From NCBI GenBank assembly GCA_964598005.1, contig CAZRAL010000057.1:1-16162 (forward strand): DNA of 16,162 nt, read 5' to 3'. A program made the translations under genes and the position numbers. A model generated the notes under the pieces. The model worked only from the letters and a program-made list of their open reading frames with translations, had not been told where the DNA came from and searched no databases. Shown piece after piece: positions 6,136-14,037 of the stretch. The DNA is from CAZRAL01 sp964598005 (GTDB lineage: Bacteria; Pseudomonadota; Gammaproteobacteria; Burkholderiales; Usitatibacteraceae). Each line of letters begins with the position of its first letter. Positions within the stretch are counted from its first letter, which is position 1.

Positions 6136-8168
6136 TCGTTTTCCCGGCCTGCCATCAACAAAAATTTATTACGCATTGTTTTCAATTCATCGCGCAACTC
6201 GGCCGCTTTTTCAAATTCGAGATTTTTCGCGGCTTCGTTCATTTCCCGCTCGAGCCGTTTGATGGTCGTCTCGAATTGTTTTTCGGAAAGAACGTCGTAT
6301 TTTTTTCGTTCCTGCGCGGCCTTGCGCTCTACCCGCTTTTCGTCAATATCGTATACGCCATCGATCAGGTCCTTGATGCGTTTCGATACCGAACGCGGCT
6401 GAATGCCGTGGGCGAGATTGTATGCGACTTGTTTGCTGCGCCGCCGCTCGGTTTCCGAAATCGCCGCGCGCATCGAATTGGTTTCCCGGTCTGCATACAA
6501 AATCGCCGTACCATTGATGTTGCGTGCCGCCCGCCCGATAGTCTGAATTAACGAGCGCGTGCTGCGCAAGAAGCCTTCCTTGTCTGCGTCGAGAATGGCG
6601 ACCAGTGAAACTTCAGGGATATCCAGCCCCTCACGTAGCAGGTTGATGCCGATCAACACATCAAAAATGCCCTGCCGCAAATCGCGAATAATCTCGACCC
6701 GTTCCACCGTTTCGATATCCGAATGCAGATAACGGACTTTAATGCCATGTTCGGCAAGATAATCGGCGAGATCTTCCGCCATGCGTTTGGTCAGCGTGGT
6801 AACCAACACACGTTCACCAACCTTAACGCGCGCATTAATTTCCGACAATAAGTCGTCAACTTGTGTAGAGGCTGGGCGAACAATCAGCGTTGGATCCACC
6901 AACCCGGTGGGGCGCACCACCTGCTCTGCCACCTGAGCGGAATGCTTGGCCTCATAATCGGCAGGCGTTGCCGAGATAAAAACCGTTTGCCGCATCATGC
7001 CTTCAAATTCATCGAAACGCAGCGGGCGATTATCCAGCGCGGATGGCAGACGAAAGCCGTAGTCCACCAGATTTTCCTTGCGCGCGCGGTCGCCTTTATA
7101 CATGCCGCCCACCTGGGGAACCGTGACGTGGCTCTCATCGATAATCATCAAGGCCTGCTTGGGCAGGTAATCAATCAATGTCGGGGGGGGCTCGCCGGGA
7201 GCACGCCCGCTCAGGTGGCGCGAATAATTTTCGATTCCCTTGCAAAAACCGATTTCATTGAGCATTTCCAGATCGAAAGTCGTGCGCTGCTGGATACGTT
7301 GCGCCTCGAGCAGCTTGCCTTCCTTCTGAAAAAATTCCAGGCGTTCGCGCAATTCGACCTTGATGGTTTCGACCGCGCGCAGCGTCGTTCCGCGTGTGGT
7401 CACATAATGACTTTTGGCGTAAACGCCAAAACGCGGCACTTTTTGCAGCGTATGCCCGGTGAGCGGATCGAAAAGGGTGAGGCTGTCTACCTCATTATCA
7501 AAAAGAGAAATGCGCAGCGCCAAATCGGCATTTTCCGCCGGGAAAATATCGATTGAATCGCCGCGCACGCGGAATGTACCGCGCTTGAAATCGAGCTCGG
7601 CGCGTGCGTATTGCATCGCCGTCAACTGCCGGATCAGCTCACGCGGATCGGTTTTGTCGCCTTGCCGCACGATCATGCGCATATCGTAATAATCCCCGGG
7701 ATCGCCGATACCGTAGATGCACGATACCGTCGCCACAATCACCGCATCCGGCCGCTCCAGCAGTGATTTGGTGGCGGACAAGCGCATTTGTTCGATGTGT
7801 TCGTTGATCGACGAATCCTTTTCGATAAATAGATCGCGCGAGGGAACATACGCCTCCGGTTGATAGTAGTCGTAGTAGGAAACGAAATATTCCACCGCAT
7901 TTTCGGGGAAAAATTCTTTCATTTCTGCATACAACTGTGCCGCCAGCGTCTTGTTGGGCGCCATGATCAGCGCAGGCCGCCCCAATTGCGCGATGACATT
8001 CGCCATGGTGTAGGTTTTACCGGAACCCGTTACGCCCAGCAGGGTTTGAAAAGCCAGGCCATCGCGAATGCCCTCAACCAGTTTTTCGATCGCCTGCGGT
8101 TGGTCGCCAGCCGGTGGAAAAGGCTGATTCAGTTTGTAAGGGCTATCGGGATAAGTAACGAGGGGCAT
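6132..8168 (-). CDS. uvrB: Excinuclease ABC subunit B (UvrB)
   Basis: A 678-residue UvrB, full length for the family. It takes damaged DNA from UvrA, verifies the lesion and recruits UvrC for nucleotide excision repair. The Walker A motif GVTGSGKT is at 45-52. The damage-probing beta-hairpin lies in the Tyr-rich segment at about 92-116 (SYYDYYQPEAYVPS). Walker B DESH is at 344-347, SATP at 399-402 and helicase motif VI QTIGRAAR at 542-549. The C-terminal UVR motif that binds UvrC is at about 634-669. The start MPLVTYPDSPYKLNQPF matches the usual N-terminus, although no Shine-Dalgarno site is visible. I found no LexA-type CTG-N10-CAG box in the upstream 140 bases, so SOS control is not supported by eye. 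It is followed by the overlapping phosphatase gene. Confidence 0.98.
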   Translation of the reverse strand: MPLVTYPDSPYKLNQPFPPAGDQPQAIEKLVEGIRDGLAFQTLLGVTGSGKTYTMANVIAQLGRPALIMAPNKTLAAQLYAEMKEFFPENAVEYFVSYYDYYQPEAYVPSRDLFIEKDSSINEHIEQMRLSATKSLLERPDAVIVATVSCIYGIGDPGDYYDMRMIVRQGDKTDPRELIRQLTAMQYARAELDFKRGTFRVRGDSIDIFPAENADLALRISLFDNEVDSLTLFDPLTGHTLQKVPRFGVYAKSHYVTTRGTTLRAVETIKVELRERLEFFQKEGKLLEAQRIQQRTTFDLEMLNEIGFCKGIENYSRHLSGRAPGEPPPTLIDYLPKQALMIIDESHVTVPQVGGMYKGDRARKENLVDYGFRLPSALDNRPLRFDEFEGMMRQTVFISATPADYEAKHSAQVAEQVVRPTGLVDPTLIVRPASTQVDDLLSEINARVKVGERVLVTTLTKRMAEDLADYLAEHGIKVRYLHSDIETVERVEIIRDLRQGIFDVLIGINLLREGLDIPEVSLVAILDADKEGFLRSTRSLIQTIGRAARNINGTAILYADRETNSMRAAISETERRRSKQVAYNLAHGIQPRSVSKRIKDLIDGVYDIDEKRVERKAAQERKKYDVLSEKQFETTIKRLEREMNEAAKNLEFEKAAELRDELKTMRNKFLLMAGRENE

Positions 8169-8223
8169 AGGGAATCAGGAGAATGGTCACATCAGATTGT
8201 GCGAATGGTTCGCTGCGCCTTAG

Positions 8224-8238
8224 CAAAATGACATTTTG
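8224..8238. promoter_or_regulatory. 15-bp palindrome upstream of uvrB
   Basis: CAAAATG-A-CATTTTG is a perfect dyad centred at 8231, about 60 bp upstream of the uvrB ATG. It could be an operator or a chance AT-rich palindrome. No known consensus is matched with confidence. Confidence 0.25.
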
Positions 8239-8309
8239 GTGAAAATGGCTTTTTCGTTGAAAAATTTTTTCTCAGTAGAACGCAACAGCGGTTGTTCGAA
8301 GCAGCAGTA

Positions 8310-8414
8310 GTTCCCCTCTTTGGAAAAGAGGGGCGGAGGGGAGATTTGCGGTCGCTGAACAAGCGACAAGCACCGAAAATCCCCCTCGATCCCCCTTTAA
8401 AAAATGGGGAAGTC
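8310..8414 (+). repeat. Dispersed double-hairpin repeat, copy A
   Basis: A 105-bp unit. The left hairpin pairs CCCCTCTTT (8313-8321) with AAAGAGGGG (8325-8333). A conserved middle reads GGAGGGGAGATTTGCGGTCG. A variable stretch follows, then AAAATCCCCCTCGATCCCCC and a right hairpin of C and G runs that is imperfect here. A nearly identical copy in the opposite orientation is at 13933-14037. The family is a common extragenic repeat in proteobacteria; when translated by mistake it gives peptides like PPLKKGDRGGF. It lies downstream of the RND pump gene, where the hairpins may act as terminators. Confidence 0.8.
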
Positions 8415-8446
8415 GGTTGTGCTTTATTTTTGCGTAGCATCCGTGC

Positions 8447-11400
8447 TCAAGGCGCGCCGACAGGTGCAGGTTCAATCAAAAAATTCTGTGATTTGCTCTT
8501 GCCCCCATGTTGTCGCGCCAGCAAGGCATAAGCCGTAGGCACTACAAATAGCGTCAATACCGTCCCCAGCGTCATCCCGCCAACGATCACCCAGCCTATC
8601 TGCTGGCGCGACTCGGCACCCGCGCCGCGCGCCAGCGCCAGCGGAATCGCGCCCAGCACCATAGCCCCGGTCGTCATCAAAATCGGCCGTAATCTTAAAA
8701 CAGTGGATTCGACAATGGCCTCGCGCAATGCCATGCCCTTTTCCTGCAATTGATTGGCGAATTCGACGATGAGAATGCCATGCTTGGTAATCAATCCGAC
8801 CAGCGTGATCAGACCAATCTGGCTATAGACATTCAATGTTCCGCCGGACAACCATAGCGCCAGAAGCGCGCCGGTCATCGACAAGGGAACCGTCAACATG
8901 ATAATGAAGGGATCGATAAAACTCTCGAACTGTGCGGACAGCACAAGATAAATAAACGCCAGCGCCAGCAAAAAAGTGAGAAAAATGCTGCTGGAAGAAT
9001 CGCGAAACTCGCGTGATTGCCCGTTCAGATCCGTTTGTACCGTGGGGGGCAAAACCTGTTTGGCGGCCCGCTGCATATAATCGATGGCATCTTTCAGCGC
9101 ATACCCCTCGGCAAGGTTGGCATTGATGGTGGCGGAACGCAGCTTGTTAAAGTGATTGAGGCTTCGCGGCGCAACCGATTCACGCACGGTCAGCAAATTG
9201 GAAAGTTGCACCATTTCGTTATTCTTGCCACGCACATAGATATTGGTTATATCGTCCGGACTGGAACGATCCACATCGGCCACCTGCACAATCACATCAT
9301 ATTGTTCACCGTCGCGTTTGAACCGCGTCACCTGTCGGCCGCCCAGCATGGTTTCAAGCGTGCGTCCTACTGCTTCGACATTGGTCCCTACATCCGCAAT
9401 TTTGTCGCGATTGATCGCTATTTTCAATTCCGGTTTATTGAGCCGGAGATCAGAATCGACATTGACCAAACCGCGATTTTTCATCGCTTCACCAACCAGG
9501 CGATCCACATATTGTTGTAATTCACTAAACGGGGCTTGGGTCATGATGACAAACTGAACCGGCTTATCGCGCCCTTGCCCCAGAGAAGCGGGATTGATGG
9601 GAAAGGCCATCACGCCAGCCAGGCTGGCAAATTTAGGCTGTAACTCGCGCGCGATATCCTGCTGTTTGCGCGTACGCTCGCTCCAGTCCTTGAGGCGCAA
9701 TATCGCCATGCCATTCGATACAGTCGGAAAACCGGCAATCGAATTGTAGCGATGAGCTTCCGGCACCTGACTGTAAAATTCCTCAATTTGCTTGATATAG
9801 TGCGCCGTATACGATACTGTCGCTCCTTCTGGAGCGGACACCACGCCGAAAATGATTCCGCGGTCCTCGACTGGCGCCAGTTCCTGTTTAAGCGTTAAAA
9901 ATAATGGCGCGGCAATACCCGCAAAAGTTAGCCACAATCCGACCGCAATCCAGCGATTGTTCAAGGTGGTCATAACCGCACGTTTGTAGGTGGCGGTCAG
10001 CCAAACAAAAAAATTCTCAATGGCGTTATACAGCTTGCCGTGTTTGACTTCGTGCTTCAATAGTAACGAACACATCATCGGTGACAGCGTGAGCGCCACA
10101 AAGCCGGATACCAGCACCGCGCCCGCCAACGCCAGCGCAAACTCGATAAACAACCGGCCGGTGCGCCCCGTTGCAAATGCCAATGGCGCATAAACGGCAG
10201 CCAGTGTAATCGTCATCGCAATGACTGCAAAAGCAATTTCCCTCGCCCCAACCAGTGCCGCTTCAAGACGCGGCATGCCCTGCTCCAGATTACGATAAAT
10301 ATTTTCCAGCACCACAATCGCATCATCGACCACCAGACCAATGGCCAGTACCATCGCCAGCAAGGTCAGCGTATTGATCGTAAAACCGAAGGCATACATG
10401 AGCCCGAATGCGCCGATCAGTGAAATCGGTATGGTGACCAGGGGAATGATGGTGGCGCGCAGATTGCGTAAAAAGAAAAAAATGACCAGTGCGACCAGTA
10501 ATACCGCTTCCAGAATGGTGCTGAATACGGCCTTGATCGATTGTTCGATAAATACCGATGAATCGTAGGCCGCCTCGATCATCATTCCGGGAGGAAGCGT
10601 TTGCCTGATATTGTCAATCTCAAGCCGAACGGCTTTGGATAATTCCAATGGATTGGCCGTGGCCTGTTTGATAATGCCCAGATTGGCCGCCTTGCCACCT
10701 TTATAACGCGCAATAACCCGTTCATCGACGGGTCCGACTTCGACCTTGGCCACTTCCCGCAAACGTACCGGTGAACCCGCCACGTCCTTGACCACAATAT
10801 TGGAAAATTCATCGGGCGTTTGCAAATCGGTCTGTGCCAGCACCGAAAATTCGCGCGCCTGACTTTCGATACGTCCTGCGGGCAGCTCCACATTCTGCCG
10901 TCGCAAGGCCTCTTCGACATCCTGCGGCGTCAGGCGATATGCCGCCAGCTTGCCGCGATCCAGCCAGATGCGCATCGAGGTCTGGCGTTCACCGAAAATG
11001 CGCACATCCGCCGCCCCCGGCAGCACAGAAAAACGCGGCTTTATATAACGATTCGCGTAATCAGACACCTCGATGTCTGTGTGTCTATCACTGGAAAACC
11101 CCACAAACATAATCGGCTGTGCATCGGCTTCAACTTTGGCAATAAAAGAATCCCCAGCTGCTTCTGGAAGCCGGCCACGCACCCGCGCCACCCTATCGCG
11201 CACATCCGCAGCAGCGGAATCGGGATCGCGCGTCAGTTTGAACTTGATATTGATCTGGCTGCGTTCGGCCAGACTATTCGATGTCATCACATCAATGCCT
11301 TCGATGCCGGACAACAAATTTTCCAACGGCTTGGTAATCTGCGACTCCACCACCTCCGCCGAAGCGCCTTTATAGACGGTTTCAACGCTCACGACCGGCT

Positions 11401-11524
11401 CGTCGATTTTCGGATATTCGCGCACCGATAAACGGCTATACGAAATCAGCCCGATCAACAAAACAGCAAGGCTCAATACAGTCGCAAAAACCGGCCGTTT
11501 AATACACAGCTCGGGCAAGGTCAT
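8447..11524 (-). CDS. RND-family efflux pump, inner-membrane transporter (HAE1 type)
   Basis: A 1025-residue resistance-nodulation-division transporter of the AcrB/MexB-like HAE1 group. It should export hydrophobic or amphipathic compounds using the proton gradient. TM1 is at about 13-30. A large periplasmic loop runs to about 335, followed by a TM block to about 540, a second periplasmic loop, and the final TM block from about 846. The proton-relay residues are Asp400 and Asp401 in GLVVDDAIVVLENIYR and Lys914 in LITKHGILIVEF, corresponding to AcrB Asp407/Asp408/Lys940. These mark a drug-type pump rather than a heavy-metal CusA type. The ATG overlaps the adaptor stop by 4 bp, so the two are one operon. 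No outer-membrane channel gene is present; a TolC-like protein encoded elsewhere is inferred. The substrate cannot be read from sequence. Confidence 0.95.
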   Translation of the reverse strand: MTLPELCIKRPVFATVLSLAVLLIGLISYSRLSVREYPKIDEPVVSVETVYKGASAEVVESQITKPLENLLSGIEGIDVMTSNSLAERSQINIKFKLTRDPDSAAADVRDRVARVRGRLPEAAGDSFIAKVEADAQPIMFVGFSSDRHTDIEVSDYANRYIKPRFSVLPGAADVRIFGERQTSMRIWLDRGKLAAYRLTPQDVEEALRRQNVELPAGRIESQAREFSVLAQTDLQTPDEFSNIVVKDVAGSPVRLREVAKVEVGPVDERVIARYKGGKAANLGIIKQATANPLELSKAVRLEIDNIRQTLPPGMMIEAAYDSSVFIEQSIKAVFSTILEAVLLVALVIFFFLRNLRATIIPLVTIPISLIGAFGLMYAFGFTINTLTLLAMVLAIGLVVDDAIVVLENIYRNLEQGMPRLEAALVGAREIAFAVIAMTITLAAVYAPLAFATGRTGRLFIEFALALAGAVLVSGFVALTLSPMMCSLLLKHEVKHGKLYNAIENFFVWLTATYKRAVMTTLNNRWIAVGLWLTFAGIAAPLFLTLKQELAPVEDRGIIFGVVSAPEGATVSYTAHYIKQIEEFYSQVPEAHRYNSIAGFPTVSNGMAILRLKDWSERTRKQQDIARELQPKFASLAGVMAFPINPASLGQGRDKPVQFVIMTQAPFSELQQYVDRLVGEAMKNRGLVNVDSDLRLNKPELKIAINRDKIADVGTNVEAVGRTLETMLGGRQVTRFKRDGEQYDVIVQVADVDRSSPDDITNIYVRGKNNEMVQLSNLLTVRESVAPRSLNHFNKLRSATINANLAEGYALKDAIDYMQRAAKQVLPPTVQTDLNGQSREFRDSSSSIFLTFLLALAFIYLVLSAQFESFIDPFIIMLTVPLSMTGALLALWLSGGTLNVYSQIGLITLVGLITKHGILIVEFANQLQEKGMALREAIVESTVLRLRPILMTTGAMVLGAIPLALARGAGAESRQQIGWVIVGGMTLGTVLTLFVVPTAYALLARQHGGKSKSQNFLIEPAPVGAP

Positions 11525-12696
11525 GATTTACCCCCGGTTTTCTGTATAACGGGTTGACTGCTTTCTGAGCGAACAGAGCCACTTTCCGGTGCCGTACTTT
11601 TTGCAGCAGGTAACCCGGCGACTGCGGGCGGGACTACTTTTACCGGGGCGCCATCACGCAATTTGAGCTGTCCCGCCGTCACCACCATATCGTCAGATTT
11701 CAATCCCTGCAGCACCTCCACCCTTCCAGCGCGGCGCTGGCCAATATCGATTTTGACCCGCTGCGCCCGGCCATCGACCACCTTAAAAACATACTGATCG
11801 TCACCAACCGGAATAAGCGCCTGCTCGGAAACCACCAGTGAATCGCGATGGTCGCTAAACAACAAGCGCACCCGCGCAAACATACCCGGGCGCAGCCGGG
11901 CCTCGCCATTTTTGATCACCGCACGAATCACAATGGAGCGCCCGTTGGCATCGACCAGCGGATTAATGGCGAACACCTTTCCCTCGTAGATCTGATTGGG
12001 AAACGCATCCAGACCAATTTGCAAGGCTTGACCAACTGCAACCTGCTTGAGGTAAATTTCCGGTACTTTGAAATCCACTTTCAACGGATCAATCCCTTCG
12101 AGATTGACGATGTCCTGACCATCTTTTACATAATCGCCTACGCTGACAGTGCGCAAGCCAACAATGCCTGAAAATGGCGCACGTAAAACCAGTTTGGACA
12201 ATTTGGCATTGGCCAGTTCGGCTGCAGCTTCGGAAACACGATAATGGTTTTCTGCCTCTTCTCTGGCCTGACTGGAAATAAAGCCTTTCTTCTGCAAATC
12301 CACGGCACGTTCAAACTTGCTTTTGTTCAACTGAAGATTGGCTTTGGCCTGCTCGAATTCGGCGCGTTGCACCGAAGCATCGAACCGCACCAGTACCGTG
12401 CCTTGCGCCACGCGCTGGCCTTCCTTGAACAAAATTTCGGAAATTCGCCCAGCCACTTCCGGCCGCAAGGTAATCGATTCGTCCGAGCGCAAACTACCCA
12501 CCGCCGTAATACCTTGCGGCAGGGAGATTTGCGCTACTTTGCCCGCCTCGACCGTAATCGCGGGCGGCGCACTGTTTGCTTGTGTTGCGGATTTGTTTTG
12601 GGGTTTGGGCGAAGCCAGCGAACCTAACCAGTACCCTCCCCCGCCAACAAGAAGCAAACCGGTAATGACCGCCATGCCTAAAAGAATTTTTTTCAT
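11521..12696 (-). CDS. RND efflux periplasmic adaptor (membrane fusion protein)
   Basis: A 391-residue HlyD/AcrA-type adaptor linking the RND pump to an outer-membrane channel. An N-terminal membrane anchor or signal covers about residues 4-26; no lipobox cysteine is seen, so it is not a lipoprotein. A first beta-barrel/lipoyl half lies at about 70-110 (GRISEILFKEGQRVAQGTVL). An alpha-helical hairpin covers about 110-168, and the second lipoyl half is at 170-198 (LRAPFSGIVGLRTVSVGDYV). Beta-barrel and membrane-proximal domains follow, with GEARLRPGMFARVRLLF typical of the family. The last 40 residues are Pro/Ser-rich and unstructured. It is the first gene of the operon. Its ATG lies 27 bp from the end of a 300-bp MITE-like element, so its promoter may lie in or across that insertion. 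Confidence 0.95.
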   Translation of the reverse strand: MKKILLGMAVITGLLLVGGGGYWLGSLASPKPQNKSATQANSAPPAITVEAGKVAQISLPQGITAVGSLRSDESITLRPEVAGRISEILFKEGQRVAQGTVLVRFDASVQRAEFEQAKANLQLNKSKFERAVDLQKKGFISSQAREEAENHYRVSEAAAELANAKLSKLVLRAPFSGIVGLRTVSVGDYVKDGQDIVNLEGIDPLKVDFKVPEIYLKQVAVGQALQIGLDAFPNQIYEGKVFAINPLVDANGRSIVIRAVIKNGEARLRPGMFARVRLLFSDHRDSLVVSEQALIPVGDDQYVFKVVDGRAQRVKIDIGQRRAGRVEVLQGLKSDDMVVTAGQLKLRDGAPVKVVPPAVAGLPAAKSTAPESGSVRSESSQPVIQKTGGKS

Positions 12697-13021
12697 TTGA
12701 TTTTGATAAGGAAATAAATCAGGGACTGATGTTACGTACAGCTACGGGATCAATCTTAAACTTGTCATAAGAACGCAAATTCTTTAATCCGCTGCAAGAA
12801 GGATCCACGCACCGTTTCGGCGCACGAGCGCTAAAAAATTTGTCGCCATCGCCCCCGATAAAAGCATTCGAGGGCAGGCTGCAGCGGGGGCCCAGTGGCG
12901 TTTGTAGATTTTTGCCATAACTACGCCTCACAAAGTCGCTGGATTCCCGCTTTCGCGGGAATGACGGTGACGGTTTAGGGTTGGGCAAGCCATTTTCATA
13001 GTGTGATTGCATTAACATCAG
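12697..13021. other. Gap between the DUF465 gene and the efflux operon, almost wholly an inserted element
   Basis: Nearly all of these 325 bases are the 300-bp element at 12724-13023. Only 27 bp between the element and the adaptor ATG are left as native upstream sequence. A 99-codon minus-strand frame runs through the element but looks like translated repeat, not a gene. I see no convincing promoter. Confidence 0.6.
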
Positions 13022-13023
13022 TC
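12724..13023. mobile_element. 300-bp MITE-like element with 11-bp inverted ends
   Basis: The left end is GACTGATGTTA (12724-12734) and the right end is its exact complement TAACATCAGTC (13013-13023). A direct repeat TCAGG flanks it at 12719-12723 and 13022-13026, the right copy overlapping the element end by two bases. It resembles a target-site duplication. No transposase fits inside. It carries a dRS3-like palindrome at 12943-12962. The right end meets the stop codon of the DUF465 gene, and the left end lies 27 bp upstream of the adaptor ATG. Another copy of the terminal sequence is at 42-51. The transposase that would mobilise it is unknown. Confidence 0.6.
12943..12962. repeat. dRS3-like 20-bp palindrome
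   Basis: ATTCCCGCTTTCGCGGGAAT is a perfect inverted repeat that fits ATTCCC-N8-GGGAAT, the pattern of Neisseria dRS3 repeats. GGATTCCC...GGGAATGACGG repeats are also widespread in other bacteria and are often mistranslated as FPRKRESS, as here. It sits inside the 300-bp element. Confidence 0.7.
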
Positions 13024-13231
13024 AGGCAGAAATATCCGGGTCCAACTGCGATTGCAGAAAAGCAATTTGATCCTTCAGCAACAATTTTCGTTTTTTCAGG
13101 CGCTGTAACTGTAATTGGTCAGGCAAAGGGACCTCAGCAAGAACATTGATGGCCCGATCCAGATCACCATGTTCCTGACCGAGCTCAATCAACCGGCTTC
13201 TTATAGCGGCCTCTTTATCAATCATGGTCAT
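13022..13231 (-). CDS. DUF465 (YdcH-type) small coiled-coil protein
   Basis: A 69-residue protein with the DUF465/YdcH pattern: an N-terminal helix rich in Glu and Arg, a short break at about 30-37 (EVPLPDQ), then a Leu/Lys-rich helix LQRLKKRKLLLKDQIAFLQSQL ending near the C-terminus. It is predicted to form a helical hairpin or coiled coil in the cytoplasm; the family has no settled function. Two in-frame ATGs (13231 and 13225) are possible. A GGA lies eight bases before the second. It follows the Gdt1-type gene by 30 bp and may be co-transcribed with it. Its TGA stop shares its last base with the end of the adjacent 300-bp element, so the last few residues may have been altered by that insertion. 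Confidence 0.85.
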   Translation of the reverse strand: MTMIDKEAAIRSRLIELGQEHGDLDRAINVLAEVPLPDQLQLQRLKKRKLLLKDQIAFLQSQLDPDISA

Positions 13232-13261
13232 TCCGCTTCGTCTCCATCCATGTTTTCGCCT

Positions 13262-13819
13262 TTATCCCGTAACCAAAATAATAATCCCCAGCGTGGTAAA
13301 AATGGCAGCGGCAATCAGGCGGATCAATTTCAATGGCAGCTTGTGCGCAACTTTTTCACCCAACAGTACAGCAGGCACATCGGCAATCAGCATGCCCAAC
13401 GTCGTCCCCATCACCACTTGTATCAGGGAGGGATATTTGGCAGCCAGGGTGACCGTAGCCAGCTGGGTTTTATCGCCGATTTCGGCCAGAAAAAAAGTGA
13501 TAAACGTCAACGCAAAAACGCCATAAGCAGATTGTGGCACGGCGTCATTTTCCATTGAATCTGGCTTAAGCGCCCAAATGGCGATGGCGATAAAAGAAAG
13601 CCCCAGCAGCCACCGCAAGACATGGGGATCCAGCGCACGGCGGATCATCTCGCCTACTATCCCTGCAAGACCATGATTGAGCAATGTTGCCAAAAAAATA
13701 CCGCCGATAATGGGGAGGGGTTTACGAAAACGCGCGGCCAGCAATAAAGCGAGAAGTTGCGTTTTATCGCCGATCTCACTGATAGTGACGACTAATGTAG
13801 AAACAAAAAAGGGTTCCAT
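13262..13819 (-). CDS. Gdt1/TMEM165 family (UPF0016) transporter, probable manganese exporter
   Basis: A 185-residue inner-membrane protein made of two homologous halves, each with three predicted membrane segments. The family signature E-x-G-D-K-T-Q occurs twice: SEIGDKTQ (14-21) and AEIGDKTQ (112-119). These acidic motifs form the cation site in the family. Bacterial members such as Vibrio cholerae MneA export Mn2+, while yeast Gdt1 and human TMEM165 move Ca2+/Mn2+. I set the start at 13819 because the first signature then sits 14 residues in, as usual, and AGGA lies just upstream, though closer than ideal. The frame stays open back to an ATG at 13927, but those 36 residues look unlike the family. 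A hairpin repeat begins 114 bp upstream. No yybP-ykoY Mn riboswitch is evident. Confidence 0.9.
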   Translation of the reverse strand: MEPFFVSTLVVTISEIGDKTQLLALLLAARFRKPLPIIGGIFLATLLNHGLAGIVGEMIRRALDPHVLRWLLGLSFIAIAIWALKPDSMENDAVPQSAYGVFALTFITFFLAEIGDKTQLATVTLAAKYPSLIQVVMGTTLGMLIADVPAVLLGEKVAHKLPLKLIRLIAAAIFTTLGIIILVTG

Positions 13820-13932
13820 TTCCTGAATTGATGACTGATACGCGCTGGCGAGAAAAATTTTTGGCCGAAAGCCAATATCACAAAAAATGTTTTGCTTTGA
13901 CATCACCTTATTGCTACAACCTTCCACGATCA

Positions 13933-14037
13933 GACCTCCCCCTTTGAAAAAGGGGGATCGAGGGGGATTTTCGCTGCTTATCCCAGGTTGGGCGACCGCA
14001 AATCTCCCCTCCGCCCCTCTTTTTCAAAGAGGGGAAC
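13933..14037 (-). repeat. Dispersed double-hairpin repeat, copy B
   Basis: This copy has the same 105-bp unit as 8310-8414 but the opposite orientation. On the minus strand it runs from GTTCCCCTCTTTG to GGGGGAGGTC with few differences outside a roughly 20-bp variable middle. Both hairpins are perfect or nearly so here (CCCCCTTT/AAAGGGGG and CCCCTCTTT/AAAGAGGGG). The first 14 bases of the unit are inside gltX and supply its stop codon. The hairpins follow gltX directly and could terminate its transcript. Confidence 0.85.

Noticed and set aside
8169..8309. LexA (SOS) box upstream of uvrB
   Set aside because: No CTG-N10-CAG match in the right place; CTG triplets near 8290-8310 lack the partner half.
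8192..8475. Short minus-strand frames containing PFFKGG/FQRGE peptides between uvrB and the RND gene
   Set aside because: They are translations of the hairpin repeat, a common source of false hypothetical proteins.
12719..13018. 99-codon minus-strand open frame across the 300-bp element
   Set aside because: It reads through repeat sequence (including the FPRKRESS translation typical of the dRS3-like palindrome), has no recognisable domain and spans exactly the element.
8447..13819. A novel operon joining the efflux pump, DUF465 and Gdt1 genes
   Set aside because: The 300-bp element separates the DUF465/Gdt1 pair from the efflux genes, and the proteins have no known shared role; adjacency alone is weak evidence.
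13820..13932. yybP-ykoY manganese riboswitch upstream of the Gdt1-type gene
   Set aside because: I looked for its conserved core on the minus strand and did not find it; the only G-rich run there belongs to the hairpin repeat.
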